From positions 1-64,000 of the forward strand of contig NZ_JAPNKC010000001.1 of NCBI RefSeq assembly GCF_026626705.1: DNA of 64,000 bases, read 5' to 3'. The translations under genes were made by a program, and so were the position numbers. Under the pieces are notes generated by a model that was not told the DNA's origin, did no database searches, and saw nothing but the letters and a program-made list of their open reading frames with translations. The DNA is from Pyxidicoccus sp. MSG2 (GTDB lineage: Bacteria; Myxococcota; Myxococcia; Myxococcales; Myxococcaceae). Shown here in pieces: positions 16,938 through 25,627 of the stretch (within the stretch, counting starts at the first letter, position 1; each line of letters opens with the position of its first letter).

Positions 16938-19247
16938 TCAGCTCCCCCTCAGGTTGTCCTGCCAGGGCGACACGTTGGACGGGTTGATCAGCCAGAGGAA
17001 CATCGCCTGCATGTCGGCGTACTGCTGCTCGGCGATGCCCACCAGGTTGGGGTGGAGCTCGTCGATGTCCACGCCCTCGAACACGAACCCCGGCGAGTTC
17101 GACATCTTCGCCCCCCGCCCGCCCGTCACGCGGATGTCCCGGCTGCGCCACAGCCGCTGGCTGGCCATGCCCGCGGCGTGACCGAACTCCCCGGGCGGAG
17201 CCACCGCCCTCGGCATGACCACGCCACGCTCACCACAGGCCCACATCAGCCACGTCAGCGCATTCCAGTCCGCACGGGCCGCGCGGGCGAGGTCCGGCAG
17301 CCCCATCTCATGAATGGGAAGCGTCTCGTCGATGGAGATCGTCTCCCCCTCCTCGTCGTCGAACTCGTCCACCACCAACTCCAGGGGCCCGCCCGGGAGC
17401 AGCGCGGACAGGTCCGGCGGCATCCACGGCAGGGACGCACCAGGCTTGAAGCGCTTCAGCATCGCCGAGCGCACCAGCTGCAACCGGGTGGCGTACTTCT
17501 GGACGATGCGATGGATGGCGGTCAGCTCCTGTCCGGGGGCCTCGGGGAGGCCATCATACGTCGAGTGGGGCTTCTCCTCCGCCGGCCAGAAGTCGAGCCG
17601 GCGGAAGAGGCACCGCGCGTACGCCTCCAGGAACTTCGCCGTCTTCGGCTCCGTCGCCGTCAGGCCCTCGGCATCGAGCTTCGCGTGCTGGTCGAGCCCG
17701 AGGTTCAGCAGGATGAGTCCCCGGGTGAACAGGTACTCCGTGCGCTCCGGATGCAGCAGCAGGGCCGCATTGACGAAGTCGAGCGCCGCGCAGGGACGGT
17801 CGGACTGGTCGAGCAGCACCGCGTACCCCCGCAGCAACATGCCCGCATCGCCCCCGCGCACGAGCGTATCGGCCATGGGCGCCCAGGCGTCCCCCGCCCC
17901 CTCCAGCGTCTGCCCCGCGACGTCCCGTGCGTTCTCCGGCGTCCGAGGCAGCGCCACCCGGGCCAGCAGCTCCGACAACGCCTCCGCCCGCTGATCACAC
18001 GCCGCCGCGCGCGCCACCGCCAGCACCGCTTCACGGTACTTCTTCGCCTCGGCGCACGTGGCGGCGTACTCCCGCCAGGCGCTCGCCGTCCGGGGCAGGT
18101 TGGAGAAGACGGGCGAGTCCTTCAGCTCCTCCTCGCCCTGCGCCGCGCCCAGGTCTCGCGTCGTCACCACCTTGCCGTCCGCGTCGAGCAGCGACCAGAC
18201 GCCGCGGGCCATGTCGTCCTCGCACTCGCCCTGGTCGAAGGCGACGCGCGGGTCCAGGTACTCGTCCTCCGAGCGCGAGTGGTAGCGGCCGGAGCGGCTG
18301 CCATGGACGTATTCGGCCTCCCACACGAGCTCGCCCTGCGCCGTCCAGAACCGGCACAGCCCATGGCGCTCCCCCTCTGCGTCCAGGTGGACGTGGGCCC
18401 ACTGGCCCTCGTCCTCGCGGAACTCCGCCTCGGGGGGAACAGCCTTGGGGCGCTCGGGGTACGGCTCGCCGGTGGTGGGCACCACGCGGCGGCCCTGGCC
18501 GTCGAAGTGCTGGATGCCCACGACGCGACCCTGGTCGTAGACCATGACCGTCTTGCGCACCTGCTCCGAGACGCCGTTCTCGTGCATGCGCTCGGTGGTG
18601 AAGCCCGCGGTGGCGTGCCAGGTGCGCGGCCCGTGCAGCGCCCCCTCCACGAACTGGCCTTCCTGGGACACGCCGCCACTCTCATGGAAGCGCTTGAACG
18701 GGCCGTGCGGCTTGCCGTGCTCCATGTGGCACTCGTTGCAGAGCGTGCCGTCCGCGCGCCAGAACCTCCACGGGCCGTGCTTCTCGCCGTCGTCGTCGTG
18801 GCCGCCGTGGCCCCACTCCTGGTCGCCCTCGTCCCATCCGGCCTCGGCGGGGACGCCCGGCGGCGCGATGCCCTGCTCCGTCAGCCGCTTGTTCTCCTCC
18901 GCCTTCTTCACCAGCGCGGTGTCGAGCGTCTTCAGCGACTGCACCAGCGACTCCAGGCGCGCCCGTGGCAGCGCGCCGCTGGAGCGGTGCACGATGACGC
19001 CGTCCTTGAAGCCGATGAGGGTGGGAATCGACTGGACGTCGAACCGGCCTCCGAGGTCCGGGTGCGCCTCGGTGTCGACCTTGCCGAAGACGACGTCCGG
19101 GTGCGCCGTCGCGACGGCTTCGTACGTGGGTGCGAAGGCCCGGCAAGGTCCGCACCAGGCTGCCCAGAAGTCCACCAGGACCAGGCTCGGTTTGCTCGTG
19201 GTCTGCTGGAAGTTCTCTTCCGTCAGCTCAAGGGTGTGCTCGCTCAA
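16938..19247 (-). CDS. Thioredoxin domain fused to MORN/YwqK-like repeats and an unknown C-terminus
   Basis: 769 residues without a signal peptide. Residues 1-110 are a full thioredoxin domain with WCGPC (Cys32, Cys35) and the cis-Pro loop SIPTLIGF. Residues about 140-350 hold Trp/Gly-rich repeats of the MORN or YwqK antitoxin-like type (EKHGPWRFWRADG, KPHGPFKRFHESG, ERHGLCRFWTAQG). About 390-560 look TPR-like. The rest, with an acidic strand and IDELHPNLV near the end, is not recognised. It is the first gene of an operon with the FHA protein. A cytoplasmic redox scaffold is possible, but no function can be given. Confidence 0.8.
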   Translation of the reverse strand: MSEHTLELTEENFQQTTSKPSLVLVDFWAAWCGPCRAFAPTYEAVATAHPDVVFGKVDTEAHPDLGGRFDVQSIPTLIGFKDGVIVHRSSGALPRARLESLVQSLKTLDTALVKKAEENKRLTEQGIAPPGVPAEAGWDEGDQEWGHGGHDDDGEKHGPWRFWRADGTLCNECHMEHGKPHGPFKRFHESGGVSQEGQFVEGALHGPRTWHATAGFTTERMHENGVSEQVRKTVMVYDQGRVVGIQHFDGQGRRVVPTTGEPYPERPKAVPPEAEFREDEGQWAHVHLDAEGERHGLCRFWTAQGELVWEAEYVHGSRSGRYHSRSEDEYLDPRVAFDQGECEDDMARGVWSLLDADGKVVTTRDLGAAQGEEELKDSPVFSNLPRTASAWREYAATCAEAKKYREAVLAVARAAACDQRAEALSELLARVALPRTPENARDVAGQTLEGAGDAWAPMADTLVRGGDAGMLLRGYAVLLDQSDRPCAALDFVNAALLLHPERTEYLFTRGLILLNLGLDQHAKLDAEGLTATEPKTAKFLEAYARCLFRRLDFWPAEEKPHSTYDGLPEAPGQELTAIHRIVQKYATRLQLVRSAMLKRFKPGASLPWMPPDLSALLPGGPLELVVDEFDDEEGETISIDETLPIHEMGLPDLARAARADWNALTWLMWACGERGVVMPRAVAPPGEFGHAAGMASQRLWRSRDIRVTGGRGAKMSNSPGFVFEGVDIDELHPNLVGIAEQQYADMQAMFLWLINPSNVSPWQDNLRGS

Positions 19248-19417
19248 GGGGGCTCCTCTGACGTGGAAGCCGCCGCTTCTAGTGGAAGCCCTGTCGGCAG
19301 GCCAGACGCAACCGACACTGAAAAGAAGGGCCTACACCTCGAAATCTCGGAGTGCGAGAGAGCGGCACACAGGTAAGGCGAACCTGTACTCCCCGTGAGG
19401 AAGGGGGCCCGGGCCAC

Positions 19418-21970
19418 TCACGCGACGACGCGCGCGAGGAACGGTGCCGTGCGGCTCACGGAGGACCGGGCGACCTGGGCGGGCGTGCCGGCGGCAACCA
19501 CCCTGCCACCCTCGTCACCCGCGCCCGGCCCCATGTCGATGACCCAGTCGCTCTCCGCGATGACGCGCATGTCATGCTCGACGAGGATGACGGTGTTGCC
19601 CGCCTCGACCAGGCCCTTCAGTTGCGTCATCAGCTTGTCCACGTCGGCGGGGTGCAGGCCCGTGGTGGGCTCGTCCAGGACATAGAGCGTGTTGCCACGC
19701 TGCATCCGCTGCAACTCGGTGGCGAGTTTGATTCGCTGGGCCTCGCCGCCGGACAGCTCGGTGGCGGGCTGGCCCAGGCGCAGGTAGCCCAGGCCCACTT
19801 CGCGCAGGACGGCCAGTGAGCGGAGCACCTGCGGCTCGTCGGCGAAGAACTCGTGCGCCCCGTCGACCGTCATGCCCAGCACCTCGGCGATGTTCTTTCC
19901 GCGGTAGCGAATCTCCAGCGTCTTCGCGTTGTAGCGGGCCCCGTGGCACGTGGGGCACGGCGCGTAGACGCTGGGGAGGAAGAGCAATTCGACGCTCACG
20001 AAGCCCTCGCCCTCGCACGTCTCGCAGCGGCCCTTGGCCACGTTGAACGAGAAGCGCCCCACGTCGTAGCGCCGGGCCTTCGCGGCGGGCGTCGCGGCGA
20101 AGAGCTTGCGGACGCTGTCGAACAGGCCCGTGTACGTCGCCAGGTTGGAGCGCGGCGTGCGTCCGATGGGCTTCTGGTCCACGCGCACCAGGCGTTTGAT
20201 TCCCTCCATCCCCTCGGCAATCCGGCCGCCGGTGGTGAGCACCACGGTGCGCTCCAGCTCCTCGCCCTCTTCCTCGTCCAGGGGGGCTTCATGGCCGAGC
20301 TCCTCGGCGACCAGCTCCACCAGGACCTGGCTGACGAGGCTCGACTTGCCCGAGCCGGAGACGCCCGTCACCGTGGTGAAGACGCCCAGCGGGAAGTCCA
20401 CGTCGAGGGAGTGCAGGTTGTTGCGGGTGACGCCTTCGAGCCGGAGCCAGCCCCTGGGCGCGCGGGGTGCGTGGCGAAGGCGCAGGTCCGTGCCGAAGAG
20501 GTAGCGCCGCGTCTTGGACGACTCCACGTGCTGGAGCCCTTCCAGCGGCCCGCTGTAGAGGATGCGCCCGCCCTTCTCGCCCGCCTCCGGGCCCACGTCG
20601 ACCACCCAGTCGGCGTGCCGGATGACGTCCACCTCGTGCTCCACCACGAACAGCGAGTTGCCCGAGCCCTTGAGCTGGTCCAACGCCTTCAGCAGCGCCT
20701 CGGTGTCCGCCGGATGGAGGCCGGCGGAGGGCTCGTCGAGCACGTACACCACGCCGAACAGGTTGGAGCGCACCTGGGTGGCGAGCCGCAGCCGCTGCAG
20801 CTCCCCGGGCGAGAGCGTCGGCGTGCTCCGCTCCAGCGAGAGATAGCCCAGGCCCAGCTCGGTGAGGACGCTGATGCGCGCGAGCAAATCCTTGGCGATG
20901 CGCGCGGCGACCAGCGCCTGCTCCGGGTGCTCGCGCGCCAGCTTCGCCGCCCCCGGGCCCGTGCCGTCCGCGGCGGGGCGCAGGATTTCCGCCACGCGCT
21001 TCAGCGGCAGCCGGGACAGCTCACCGATGTCGAGCCCCGCGAAGGTGACGGACAGGGACTCGCGGCGCAGCCGCTTCCCCTGACAGACGGAGCACTGCCC
21101 GCCCACCATGTACTGCGACACGCGCTTCTTCATCAGCGCGCTCTGCGTGGTGGCGAAGGTCTGCAGCACGTACTTCCGGGCGCCGGTGAAGGTGCCCATG
21201 TAGCTGGGCGCCTCCTTGCGCTTGAGCGCGCGGCGCGTCTCCGCCGGGGTGAAGCCCGCGTAGACGGGGACGGTGGGCTGCTCGTCCGTGAAGAGAATCC
21301 ACTCCCGGTCCTTCTTCGGGAGGTCCTTCCAGGGCGTGTCCACGTCGTAGCCGAGCGTCACCAGGATGTCGCGCAGGTTCTGGCCGTGCCACGCGGGCGG
21401 CCACGCGGCGATGGCCCGCTCGCGAAGGGTGAGCGAGTCGTCCGGCACCATGGACTTCTCGGTGACTTCGTACACGCGGCCCAGGCCGTGGCAGTTGGGG
21501 CAGGCGCCCGCCGGCGTGTTGGGAGAGAACGCGTCCGAGTCGAGGTGCGGCTGGTGCGGCGGATACGTCCCCGCACGCGAGTACAGGAGGCGCAGCGAGT
21601 TGGCGATGGTCGTCACGCTGCCCACCGACGAACGGGACGTAGGCGAGCCCCGGTGCTGCTGGAGAGCCACCGCCGGAGGCAGGCCGTCGATGGAGTCGAC
21701 CTCGGGGACGCCGGCCTGGTCGATGAGCCGTCTCGCGTAGGGCGCGACGGACTCGAAGTAGCGCCGCTGCGCCTCCGCGTAGAGCGTCCCGAAGGCCAGC
21801 GAGGACTTGCCCGAGCCGGAGACACCCGTGAACACGACGAGCGCGTCCCGGGGAAGCTCCACGTCGATGTTCTTCAGGTTGTGCTCGCGGGCACCCCGGA
21901 CGCGGACGTATCCCGTTCGCGTGCGGCCGGACGGCTCGTGAGGATGCTGGGGGTCGCGGAGTTTGCGCAT
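19418..21970 (-). CDS. uvrA: UvrA-like excinuclease ATPase (class II type)
   Basis: 850 residues with two ABC ATPase modules. First module: [26 protein letters not shown]alker A region (read in two blocks) and a zinc site CPNCHGLG; second module: [21 protein letters not shown] with CPTCHGARY, and the signature [11 protein letters not shown] followed by [10 protein letters not shown]. It is shorter than canonical UvrA of about 940 residues, as expected of UvrA2-type proteins that often lack the UvrB-binding domain and are linked to drug tolerance. Start ATG 21970 fits the family; the frame stays open to 22204. It is not next to uvrB or uvrC. A role in DNA damage recognition is likely, in UvrABC repair less sure. 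Confidence 0.88.
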   Translation of the reverse strand: MRKLRDPQHPHEPSGRTRTGYVRVRGAREHNLKNIDVELPRDALVVFTGVSGSGKSSLAFGTLYAEAQRRYFESVAPYARRLIDQAGVPEVDSIDGLPPAVALQQHRGSPTSRSSVGSVTTIANSLRLLYSRAGTYPPHQPHLDSDAFSPNTPAGACPNCHGLGRVYEVTEKSMVPDDSLTLRERAIAAWPPAWHGQNLRDILVTLGYDVDTPWKDLPKKDREWILFTDEQPTVPVYAGFTPAETRRALKRKEAPSYMGTFTGARKYVLQTFATTQSALMKKRVSQYMVGGQCSVCQGKRLRRESLSVTFAGLDIGELSRLPLKRVAEILRPAADGTGPGAAKLAREHPEQALVAARIAKDLLARISVLTELGLGYLSLERSTPTLSPGELQRLRLATQVRSNLFGVVYVLDEPSAGLHPADTEALLKALDQLKGSGNSLFVVEHEVDVIRHADWVVDVGPEAGEKGGRILYSGPLEGLQHVESSKTRRYLFGTDLRLRHAPRAPRGWLRLEGVTRNNLHSLDVDFPLGVFTTVTGVSGSGKSSLVSQVLVELVAEELGHEAPLDEEEGEELERTVVLTTGGRIAEGMEGIKRLVRVDQKPIGRTPRSNLATYTGLFDSVRKLFAATPAAKARRYDVGRFSFNVAKGRCETCEGEGFVSVELLFLPSVYAPCPTCHGARYNAKTLEIRYRGKNIAEVLGMTVDGAHEFFADEPQVLRSLAVLREVGLGYLRLGQPATELSGGEAQRIKLATELQRMQRGNTLYVLDEPTTGLHPADVDKLMTQLKGLVEAGNTVILVEHDMRVIAESDWVIDMGPGAGDEGGRVVAAGTPAQVARSSVSRTAPFLARVVA

Positions 21971-22103
21971 ACGCGGTCTGATGAAGGGTGGTGTCGGAGG
22001 AGGCGAAGGAACAGGGGACGTCCGTGCGCCCGGGCAGCGAGCAGGCAGGCCCGCACCTCTGGTAGATGGGCGCGGCTGTTCCACTTCTGACCGGAGTTCC
22101 AAG

Positions 22104-22559
22104 ATGACCAAGGTTTCCAGCCGCGTGCTCGTGCTCGCCCTGATGCTCACCTCGACCAGCGCCCTCGCGGGGGAGCAGTGGGTGCAGGCCCGTGCGGTGC
22201 TCAACTCGTGCGGCTACTTCAATAACGCGCAGGTGGAGGTGACGCTCTCCTACCGCAACCTGGACCTGCCCTGGGGCACGTCCGTGTACCTCATCTACGG
22301 CTGGGGCGGCGGCACCACCACGACGTCGTTCGACTGGGCGCCGCAGCCGACGACCGTGCAGGCGCCCGCGACGGCGCCGTACCACTGGGGCACGAAGGTA
22401 ACGAGCATCATGTGGGCGCGGAGCTCGACGACGTACTCGAGCATCAACTACGTCTGGAAGGTCGTCCTCCCGGACGGCACCGAGTTCTACGAGAAGGGCA
22501 ATGCTCCACGTATGGCTACTACGCCGCGAACTTCTCGGCGGTGCCCGTGCCGTGCGTGA
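22104..22559 (+). CDS. Exported hypothetical protein, frameshifted near its 3' end
   Basis: Signal peptide (TSTSALAG) then a beta-rich, Trp/Tyr/Thr-rich domain. GGAG lies 7 bases before the ATG. At about 22500 the frame runs into a basic, low-complexity tail and stops at 22559, while the +1-shifted frame continues with a well-formed end (STYGYYAANF ... TTVVKN) that stops at 22621, two bases before a terminator hairpin. One base therefore seems to be missing around 22500-22506, by mutation or by sequencing error; the natural product would be 172 to 173 residues. No family recognised. It is divergent from the uvrA-like gene. Confidence 0.65.
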   Translation: MTKVSSRVLVLALMLTSTSALAGEQWVQARAVLNSCGYFNNAQVEVTLSYRNLDLPWGTSVYLIYGWGGGTTTTSFDWAPQPTTVQAPATAPYHWGTKVTSIMWARSSTTYSSINYVWKVVLPDGTEFYEKGNAPRMATTPRTSRRCPCRA

Positions 22560-22621
22560 ATGATGGGCAGTTCATCGGCCCCCCGCAGCCGCTGGCCATC
22601 ACCACCGTCGTGAAGAACTGA
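22500..22621 (+). other. Out-of-frame 3' end of the frameshifted exported protein
   Basis: In the frame of base 22502 this stretch codes for about 40 plausible residues, including VPVPCVND and ITTVVKN, and ends at TGA 22619-22621 right before a terminator. It looks like the true C-terminus of the gene that starts at 22104. Confidence 0.6.
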
Positions 22622-22622
22622 C

Positions 22623-22640
22623 GGGGCTTCCGCCCCCTTT
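22623..22640 (+). terminator. Rho-independent terminator
   Basis: GGGGC stem, TTCC loop, GCCCC, then CTTT, two bases after the shifted-frame stop at 22621. It supports 22621 as the real gene end. Confidence 0.65.
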
Positions 22641-22716
22641 CTCGGAGTGGCTGTTCCCGACCGGCCTCATGGCGGATGCTGTGGGGCCGTGTCGGCTTTC
22701 CGGCCGTCGAAAAGGG

Positions 22717-22748
22717 GGTTCCCATTTTCCGGCGGTCGGGCGGTCTTC
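22717..22748 (+). promoter_or_regulatory. Predicted ECF promoter of the sigma factor operon (autoregulated)
   Basis: GGTTCCCA (22717-22724) and CGGTCTTC (22741-22748) are separated by 16 bases, 32 bases before the sigma factor ATG. The same two blocks with the same spacing occur at 26898-26929, before the second lipoprotein gene. ECF sigma factors usually drive their own operon from such a -35/-10 pair. Confidence 0.7.
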
Positions 22749-22780
22749 TCTCCAAATGGAGTGCACCGCCGTGAGTTCCC

Positions 22781-23284
22781 ATGGATGACACGCAGCTGGG
22801 CCAGCTCTACGAGCGCTATGGCTTCCTCGTGCACCGGCGCTGCCTCCAGCTCGTCCGCCGGCCCGAGGACGCCGAGGACGCGCTCCAGGAGACCTTCCTC
22901 CGCGTGAAGCGCTATGGCCCCCCGCGTGACGGCGGGGCCACGCTCGCCTGGCTCTACACGGTGGCGGCCCGCTGCTGCTTCGACCTGATGGAGAAGCGGG
23001 GCCGCGAGCCCGTGGCCGAGGAGTCGCAACTCGCGGCCCTGGAGGAGCGTGGCGGCGGCTCGACGGAGGACGCGGACCGGCGCGCTCTGCTCGGCGCCGC
23101 GCTGCGCACGCTCGACGGCAAGACGCGCACCATCGGCGTGCTCCACTACCTGGACGGCTACACCCAGGAAGAGGTGGCCGAGCAGACGGGCTTCTCGCGG
23201 AAGACTGTCGGCAAGAAGCTCAAGACATTCGAGGACCGCATCCGCCAGCTCTTCGGTGGACGCGGCAACGAGGCCCCACGATGA
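22781..23284 (+). CDS. ECF-type RNA polymerase sigma factor
   Basis: 167 residues with sigma-70 region 2 (about 7-75: DAEDALQETFLRVKR) and region 4 (about 105-160: YLDGYTQEEVAEQTGFSRKTVGKKL). No region 3, as expected for ECF factors. It overlaps the anti-sigma gene by 4 bases (ATGA), which implies translational coupling. It likely reads GGTTCCCA-N16-CGGTCTTC promoters, found before itself and before the second lipoprotein gene. The regulated genes code for envelope proteins including a caspase-like one, so an envelope or death-related stimulus is likely. The inducing signal is unknown. Confidence 0.9.
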   Translation: MDDTQLGQLYERYGFLVHRRCLQLVRRPEDAEDALQETFLRVKRYGPPRDGGATLAWLYTVAARCCFDLMEKRGREPVAEESQLAALEERGGGSTEDADRRALLGAALRTLDGKTRTIGVLHYLDGYTQEEVAEQTGFSRKTVGKKLKTFEDRIRQLFGGRGNEAPR

Positions 23285-24042
23285 CCGCTCCCCTTCCCCC
23301 CTCCCCTCGCGGCCCCGAGTGTCCTCCCGCCGCCGTGCTCGAAGCGCTCTCGGCCGGCGAGCCCACGCCGGACGCGACGCGGGCCCACGTGAAGTCCTGC
23401 GCCGCGTGTGGCGCGCAGCTCGACGCGCTCACTGGTGGACGGGAGGCGTTCCTCAAGGCCCGGCCGGCGGACCGCTTCCTGCGCCAGCTCGAGCGCCGCG
23501 AGGAGACCGCTGCCCGCGCACCCGCTCCGTGGCGCCGCTTCCTTCCGGTGCTAGCCGCCGTGGTGCCCGTGCTCGTGCTGGTGCTCGTGGTCGGGCCGAA
23601 GCTGCTCCAGGACAACCCCGGCGTCACCTGGAAGGGCGAGGCCTTCCGCGTGGTGGCCGCACGTCCGGGTGCGGAGCCCACGCCGCTCGCTCCGGACAGC
23701 GTGGTGAAGGCGGGAGACCGGCTGCGCTTCGCCTACGAGTCGCCCGAGGCCGGACACCTGCTGGTGCTGGAGCTGGACGGCCGTGGCGGCGCGAGCGTCT
23801 TCCACCCGTTCAACGGGACGACGTCCGCGCCTCATGCCGCCGCGCAGCGCGACTTCCTGCCAGGCAGCGTGGAGCTGGATGACGCGCCGGGGGCGGAGTG
23901 GCTGTTCGCCGTCTTCTCCCCTCGCCCGCTCCAGGCGGACCCGCTCCTCGCGCAATTGCGTGAGCAGGCGGGCCGCGCGGAGCCCACCCTCACCTGCGAC
24001 GGCTGCCGCGTCTCCTCGCTGCGCCTGCGCAAGACGCCCTGA
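23281..24042 (+). CDS. Membrane anti-sigma factor (ZAS type) with periplasmic domain
   Basis: 253 residues. The N-terminal cytoplasmic part has the zinc-anti-sigma pattern Hx3Cx2C (His36, Cys40, Cys43 in HVKSCAAC). One membrane segment follows at about 87-107 (LAAVVPVLVLVLVV). The periplasmic part (about 115-253) resembles DUF4384-type domains (VVKAGDRLRFAYESPEAG, LLVLELDGRGGASVFHPF) and has a CDGC pair near the end. It should hold the upstream sigma factor until a signal is seen in the periplasm. DUF4384-like domains often sit in caspase-related gene sets, which fits the next gene. Confidence 0.82.
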   Translation: MTAPLPPSPRGPECPPAAVLEALSAGEPTPDATRAHVKSCAACGAQLDALTGGREAFLKARPADRFLRQLERREETAARAPAPWRRFLPVLAAVVPVLVLVLVVGPKLLQDNPGVTWKGEAFRVVAARPGAEPTPLAPDSVVKAGDRLRFAYESPEAGHLLVLELDGRGGASVFHPFNGTTSAPHAAAQRDFLPGSVELDDAPGAEWLFAVFSPRPLQADPLLAQLREQAGRAEPTLTCDGCRVSSLRLRKTP

Positions 24043-24044
24043 CC

Positions 24045-25613
24045 ATGCGGCTGCTGCCCCTGCTGTTGCTCGTGTTCCTGTGGCCGTCCCTCGCCCCGGC
24101 GGAGACGGTGCGCCTGCTCGTCTCCATCGGCGCCAACGTGGGCGACCCGGACGACGCGGTGCTGCGCTTCGCGGATGACGATGCGGCACGCGTGCGTCAG
24201 CTCTTCGTGGAGCTGGGCGGCGTGCGCGCGGACCGCGCCTCGGTGCTGGTGGACGCCCCGGCGCAGGACGTGCGCCAGAAGCTCGCGGAAGTGGCGGGCC
24301 GCGTCGCCGAGCTGCGTGGCGAGGGGCATGACCCCGTGCTGGTGGTCTACGTCTCCTCGCACGCGAAGGCGGGAGTGCTGCACCTCGCCGGCACGCACCT
24401 GCCGCTCGCCGAGCTGCGCGACACCGCGCGCAAGGCCGGTGCGCGACTCACCGTCGTGGTGGTGGATGCGTGCGAGAGCGGCACGCTGGCGCAGAAGAAG
24501 GGGGGCCGCGCGGCGCCCGCGTACGACGTCGCGCTGGAGAAGCTGCCGCTGCACGGCCAGGTGGTCATCTCGTCGAGCGGACCGGCGGAGCTGAGCGAGG
24601 AGTGGGACTCACTGCAGGGCTCGCTCTTCACGCACCATCTGCTCACGGGCCTTCGTGGCGACGCGGACGCGGACTCGGATGGCAAGGTGTCCCTCTCCGA
24701 GGCGTATGCGTATTCCTACCGGCGCACCGTGGCGGGCGCGGCGGGCGCGGGGCAGCACCCCGCCTACGCATTGGAGCTGGCCGGCACGGGCGAGTTGGTG
24801 CTCACCGAGCCCGCGGGTGCGAGGAGCGCGCTCGTCTTCCCCGCCGCCGCGTCGGGACGCTACGTGGTGTCCAGCCGCCCGCGTCCGGACGTCGTCGCCG
24901 AGGTGGAGAAGGAGCCCGGCCGCCCGCTGCGGCTCGCGGTGCCTCCGGGGCGCTACCTCGTGCGCAAGCGCGCGGGCGCGAGCACGGGCCTGCTGGAGGT
25001 GGAGCTTCCCTTCGGCGGCGAGCGGCAGGTGAACGAGGCCGCGCTGGAGTGGCGCCGCTACCAGGAGGTCGCCGTGAAGGGCGGCGCACTGGAGCTGCGC
25101 AATGCGGCGGTACTCGCGCTCGGACGCTGGGAAGCTGCGCCCATCCCCGGCACGGGCTCGCGCGTGTCGGCCGCGCTGGGCTACCGACACACGTGGGGCG
25201 CGTGGTGGGCGCTGGGCACGCTGTCGGGCACGCGTGCCTCCTACCGGGGCGTGGGACTCGGCATCACCGAGGGCGCGCTGGGGCTGGGCGCGTCCGCGGG
25301 CTACCGCTGGCTCGAATGGGCCCTGGTGCCCCACGTGGGCCTGTCCGTGGAGCTCATGGGGCTGCGGCAGTCCTTCCGGAGGGACCGGGAGGAGGACATC
25401 CAGGACACGATGGGGCTGCCCGGGCTGGCGCCTCGGAGTGCGCTGGGCGTCGCGGCCGGGCCGGTGGTGGGCGTGGAGGTGCCGCTGCCAGGGCCGGCCT
25501 TCGCGCTCGTGCAGGGACAGGTGCTGGTGCGCTACCTGCCGCCCGCGAGCGACGGCGTGGCGCCCTTGCGCCTCGTGCCGCTCGCCAGCGCGGGTGCGGG
25601 CTTCCGCTTCTGA
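24045..25613 (+). CDS. Exported caspase-family protein with EF-hand loop and barrel-like C-terminus
   Basis: 522 residues, starting 2 bases after the anti-sigma stop. A signal peptide (cleavage near LAPAE) shows export. Residues about 22-245 are a caspase-like (C14) domain: His106 in VVYVSSHAKAG and Cys143 in VVVDACESG form the expected dyad, though the usual YFSGHG context of the His is changed. A perfect 12-residue EF-hand loop, DADSDGKVSLSE, follows at about 208-219, so calcium may control it. The last about 150 residues alternate polar and hydrophobic residues in strand-like blocks and end in Phe, like outer-membrane barrels. Location in the outer membrane is inference. Substrates unknown. 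Confidence 0.85.
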   Translation: MRLLPLLLLVFLWPSLAPAETVRLLVSIGANVGDPDDAVLRFADDDAARVRQLFVELGGVRADRASVLVDAPAQDVRQKLAEVAGRVAELRGEGHDPVLVVYVSSHAKAGVLHLAGTHLPLAELRDTARKAGARLTVVVVDACESGTLAQKKGGRAAPAYDVALEKLPLHGQVVISSSGPAELSEEWDSLQGSLFTHHLLTGLRGDADADSDGKVSLSEAYAYSYRRTVAGAAGAGQHPAYALELAGTGELVLTEPAGARSALVFPAAASGRYVVSSRPRPDVVAEVEKEPGRPLRLAVPPGRYLVRKRAGASTGLLEVELPFGGERQVNEAALEWRRYQEVAVKGGALELRNAAVLALGRWEAAPIPGTGSRVSAALGYRHTWGAWWALGTLSGTRASYRGVGLGITEGALGLGASAGYRWLEWALVPHVGLSVELMGLRQSFRRDREEDIQDTMGLPGLAPRSALGVAAGPVVGVEVPLPGPAFALVQGQVLVRYLPPASDGVAPLRLVPLASAGAGFRF

Positions 25614-25627
25614 GAGGACATGCCGTG

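Noticed and set aside
19853..22090. Plus-strand frame of 745 codons opposite the uvrA-like gene
   Set aside because: Antisense of conserved ATPase motifs; Arg/His/Ala-rich, no domains.
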